Source: Mycobacterium sp. EPa45
GTDB taxonomy: Bacteria; Actinomycetota; Actinomycetes; Mycobacteriales; Mycobacteriaceae
DNA length: 64,000 bases
Assembly: GCF_001021385.1 (NCBI RefSeq)
Contig: NZ_CP011773.1
Coordinates: 806,001 to 870,000 of the forward strand
Direction of reading: 5' to 3'
The notes beneath the pieces are model-generated. The model had not been told where the DNA came from and ran no database searches. It worked only from the letters and a program-made list of their open reading frames with translations. A program made the position numbers and the translations under genes. Within the stretch, counting starts at the first letter, position 1; each line of letters opens with the position of its first letter. Of the stretch, positions 61,757 to 64,000 are shown piece after piece.

Positions 61757-62361
61757 CCGAGCGCACGACCGTGCACGTGATGCGCCATGGCGAAGTCCAC
61801 AATCCGGAGGGCATCCTCTACGGACGCCTGCCCGACTTCCACCTCTCCGAGCGGGGACGTGCCCAGGCCGAGGCAGTGGCCAGCTGGTTGGCCGCCCGTG
61901 ACATCGTCTACGTCGTGGCCTCGCCGCTGGAGCGAGCGCAGGAAACGGCTGCCCCGATCGCACGCCACCACGGCCTCGAGATCGATACCGATGACGAACT
62001 CATCGAGTCGCACAACGTCTTTCAGGGCGAGCGGGTATCCCCGGGCGACGGCGCTCTGCGTGACCCGCGTAACTGGTGGCACCTGCGCAACCCGCGTTCA
62101 CCGTCTTGGGGGGAGCCCTACCGCGAAATCGCCGTGCGGATGAAACGAGCCGTCGAACGAGCCCGGGTCCACGGGGCCGGTCACGAGGCGGTCTGCGTCA
62201 GCCATCAACTGCCCGTCGAGACACTGCGCAGGTCGATGACCGGTGCGAAGCTGCACCACTTTCCGACCCGGCGGCTGTGCAACCTGGCATCGCTGACCTC
62301 GTTCTACTTCGATGGGGACGACTACGTCGGCTGGGGTTACGCGGAGCTCGCCGGGCGGTGA
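61753..62361 (+). CDS. Histidine phosphatase family protein (Rv0525-like)
   Basis: A 202-residue phosphoglycerate-mutase-like phosphatase with [20 protein letters not shown] (catalytic His), [16 protein letters not shown] (Arg) and [17 protein letters not shown] (second His). It is conserved between hemL and the ccd genes in mycobacteria. GTGA overlap with the next gene. Substrate unknown. Confidence 0.9.
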   Translation: MTERTTVHVMRHGEVHNPEGILYGRLPDFHLSERGRAQAEAVASWLAARDIVYVVASPLERAQETAAPIARHHGLEIDTDDELIESHNVFQGERVSPGDGALRDPRNWWHLRNPRSPSWGEPYREIAVRMKRAVERARVHGAGHEAVCVSHQLPVETLRRSMTGAKLHHFPTRRLCNLASLTSFYFDGDDYVGWGYAELAGR

Positions 62362-62954
62362 AGTGGCTGTTGGTCCTCCTGGTGGCGGCGTCGGTGTTGG
62401 CCGGCTGCTCCACTGGCGACGACGCGGTCGCCCAGGGCGGCACGTTCGAGTTCGTCGCTCCGGGGGGCAAGACCGATATCTTCTACGACCCGCCGTCCAG
62501 CCGCGGCACCCCTGGGCCGCTGTCCGGGCCAGAGCTGACGGATCCCTCGAAAACCGTGTCGCTGAAGGACTTCGAGGGCAAGGTCGTGGTGATCAACGTG
62601 TGGGGCCAATGGTGCGGTCCGTGCCGGTCCGAGATCACCCAGCTGGAGCAGGTCTACGCGCAGACCCGTGATCTGGGTGTGGCATTCCTCGGGATCGACG
62701 TGCGGGACAACGACATCACCGCGCCCCAGGACTTCGTCACTGACCGCAAGGTCACGTACCCGTCGATCTACGACCCGGCGATGCGCACCATGATCGCCTT
62801 CGGCGGCAAGTACCCCGCCACGGTGATCCCGTCGACGGTGGTCCTCGACCGTCAGCACCGGGTGGCCGCCGTGTTCCTGCGCGAACTGCTGGCCGAGGAT
62901 CTACTGCCGGTGGTGCAGCGGCTGGCCGCCGAACCGAAACCGGCTGCACCGTGA
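62358..62954 (+). CDS. TlpA/ResA-like thioredoxin lipoprotein (Rv0526-like)
   Basis: A 198-residue protein with a short signal peptide and lipobox LAGC (Cys16), and a thioredoxin domain with the reducing motif WGQWCGPCRSEITQLE, then GIDVRDNDITAPQDFV, and cis-Pro at YPATVIPSTVVLDRQ. It probably delivers electrons outside the membrane for cytochrome c maturation. GTG 62358 overlaps the previous stop; it overlaps ccdA by 4 bp. Confidence 0.9.
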   Translation: MKWLLVLLVAASVLAGCSTGDDAVAQGGTFEFVAPGGKTDIFYDPPSSRGTPGPLSGPELTDPSKTVSLKDFEGKVVVINVWGQWCGPCRSEITQLEQVYAQTRDLGVAFLGIDVRDNDITAPQDFVTDRKVTYPSIYDPAMRTMIAFGGKYPATVIPSTVVLDRQHRVAAVFLRELLAEDLLPVVQRLAAEPKPAAP

Positions 62955-63721
62955 CCGGTTTCGCCCAGACCGCCGCTGCGGGTCCGCTACTGCTGGCCCT
63001 GGGCGTTTGTGTGCTCGCCGGATTGGTGTCGTTCGCCTCGCCGTGCGTGGTTCCGCTGGTCCCCGGTTACCTGTCCTACCTGGCGGCCGTCGTCGGGGTG
63101 GATGACACGGCCGGCCCGGTCGCGTTACGGACTCAGCGTCTGCGGGTGGCCGGATCGGCGCTGCTGTTCGTGGCCGGCTTCACCGTGGTGTTCGTGCTCG
63201 GGACAGTGGCAGTGCTGGGCATGACCACCACCTTGATCACCAATCAGCTTGTCCTGCAACGTGTCGGCGGAGTGCTGACCATCGTCATGGGCCTGGCGTT
63301 CATCGGCTTCATCCCGGCGTTGCAGCGGCAGGCCCGCTTCACCCCGAAAAGGCTCGCCGGAGTGGCCGGCGCCCCGTTACTGGGTGCGGTGTTCGGGCTG
63401 GGCTGGACGCCGTGCCTGGGGCCGACACTGACCGGGGTGATCGCTGTTGCTTCGGCCACCGATGGCGCGAGCGTCGCCCGTGGTGTGGCGCTGGTGATCG
63501 CCTACTGCCTTGGTCTGGGCATCCCGTTTGTGGTTCTGGCGCTCGGGTCGAGTTGGGCGGCCAACGGGTTGAGCTGGCTTCGCCGTCACACCCGGACCAT
63601 CCAGGTCGTCGGTGGGGTGCTGTTGATCATCGTCGGGCTGGCCCTGGTCACCGGGATCTGGAACGACTTCATCTCCTGGGTGCGCGACGCGTTCGTCTCC
63701 GACGTGAGGCTGCCGATTTGA
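62951..63721 (+). CDS. ccdA: Cytochrome c biogenesis protein CcdA (Rv0527-like)
   Basis: A 256-residue membrane protein with six helices of the DsbD/CcdA family. The two conserved Cys are in SFASPCVVPLVPGYLSYLAA and GLGWTPCLGPTLTGVIAVAS. It moves reducing equivalents across the membrane to the TlpA-like protein. Coupled by GTGA to the thioredoxin gene and by TTGA to ccsB. Confidence 0.94.
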   Translation: MTGFAQTAAAGPLLLALGVCVLAGLVSFASPCVVPLVPGYLSYLAAVVGVDDTAGPVALRTQRLRVAGSALLFVAGFTVVFVLGTVAVLGMTTTLITNQLVLQRVGGVLTIVMGLAFIGFIPALQRQARFTPKRLAGVAGAPLLGAVFGLGWTPCLGPTLTGVIAVASATDGASVARGVALVIAYCLGLGIPFVVLALGSSWAANGLSWLRRHTRTIQVVGGVLLIIVGLALVTGIWNDFISWVRDAFVSDVRLPI

Positions 63722-64000
63722 CCAACTCGCCACCGCCAGCAGACGCAGAATCGCCCAAAACCGGGGGTTTTGGGGCGATTCTGCGTCTGCTCGGCAGGTC
63801 AGCCCGCACCCTGTGGCGGGCTCTGACGTCCATGGGCACCGCGCTGGTGCTGCTGTTCCTGCTCGCGCTCGCCGCGGTGCCCGGCGCGTTGCTTCCGCAG
63901 CGCAGCCTCAACGACGCCAAGGTCGAGCAGTACATCGCCGAACACAACATCATCGGGCCGTGGCTGAATCGCCTGCAGTTCTTCGAAGTGTTCTCCAGCT
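63718..64000 (+). CDS. Cytochrome c biogenesis protein ResB/CcsB, 3' truncated by the window
   Basis: The first 94 codons are visible, starting with TTG 63718 that overlaps the ccdA stop. After a disordered N-terminus (containing PPPADAESPKTGG) comes a hydrophobic helix with MGTALVLLFLLALAAVPGAL, then LLPQRSLNDAKVEQYIAEH, typical of ResB (Rv0528). The N-terminal codons carry a long inverted repeat (63739-63790). The rest lies beyond the window. Confidence 0.85.
   Translation, partial: MTNSPPPADAESPKTGGFGAILRLLGRSARTLWRALTSMGTALVLLFLLALAAVPGALLPQRSLNDAKVEQYIAEHNIIGPWLNRLQFFEVFSS
63739..63790. repeat. Long inverted repeat inside the start of ccsB
   Basis: A 24-nt arm (63739-63762, GCAGACGCAGAATCGCCC then AAAACC) pairs with a 25-nt arm (63766-63790) with a single G bulge and a GGG loop. 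It lies in codons 8-25 of the gene. It may be a mycobacterial dispersed inverted repeat or an mRNA hairpin that affects translation. Confidence 0.75.

Noticed and set aside
1..64000. CRISPR arrays, tRNA or rRNA genes, prophage or attachment sites
   Set aside because: No regularly spaced direct repeats, no tRNA cloverleaf and no integrase-type gene were seen on reading the window.

Overview
The window is high-GC actinobacterial chromosome with the gene order of a Mycobacterium, most likely a fast-growing Mycolicibacterium. Reading from the left it follows the M. tuberculosis Rv0472c to Rv0529 segment almost gene for gene: TetR, DUF445, XRE, hbhA, deoC, murB, lprQ, a ROK regulator with mshA, gpm, senX3-regX3, ppx, proC, bS22, the hemACDB genes, hemL and ccdA-ccsB. 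Accessory blocks interrupt this backbone. Many starts look leaderless: a TANNNT -10 box lies 6-8 nt before GTG or ATG, as is common in mycobacteria.

Layout. 1-7.2 kb: a metallopeptidase fragment, TetR, DUF445, XRE regulator, heparin-binding hemagglutinin, small envelope proteins, deoxyribose-phosphate aldolase, a DUF2993 membrane protein and a nitrilase-like hydrolase. 7.2-13.4 kb: a methyltransferase, two tandem DUF2505 proteins, murB, an exported protein of unknown function, an L,D-transpeptidase lipoprotein and an SDR. 13.4-19.6 kb: a polycysteine leaderless mini-ORF followed by the ROK regulator, mshA (first step of mycothiol synthesis), a YbjN-like protein, gpm and the phosphate-responsive SenX3-RegX3 system. 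19.6-32.1 kb: a Wzx/Wzy-type exopolysaccharide island with initiating phosphoglycosyl transferase, glycosyltransferases, Wzz-like protein, polymerase, lipoprotein, FkbM methyltransferase, flippase and a double glycosyltransferase. 32.1-42.4 kb: conserved core including ppx, proC, an HTH protein, the 33-residue ribosomal protein bS22, an epimerase, an acyltransferase, a HadA-like dehydratase and a SerB-like HAD enzyme. 42.5-49.1 kb: tetrapyrrole genes hemA-hemC-hemD-hemB followed by small membrane proteins. 49.1-60.3 kb: an accessory stretch with an amidohydrolase, a GOLPH3-like protein, a copper ATPase with a CsoR-type operator, an IS30-family element, an MpaB-type oxygenase with a TetR regulator, an ECF sigma factor overlapping a membrane-anchored Rieske protein, a divergent cupredoxin-phosphoesterase operon and two F420-type reductase-like proteins. 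60.4-64 kb: hemL and the cytochrome c maturation genes (TlpA-like thioredoxin, ccdA, start of ccsB).

The most notable signals are three. First, a 24-codon leaderless ORF encoding Cys-Cys-Cys sits upstream of the ROK-mshA operon and looks like a cysteine-sensing attenuator for mycothiol synthesis. Second, an ECF sigma factor is translationally coupled to a Rieske protein that may act as its anti-sigma factor; it shares a 71-nt palindromic divergent promoter with a cupredoxin operon. Third, a complete Wzx/Wzy polysaccharide island lies next to senX3-regX3. All family assignments come from reading motifs and from memory of homologues; no database search was run.
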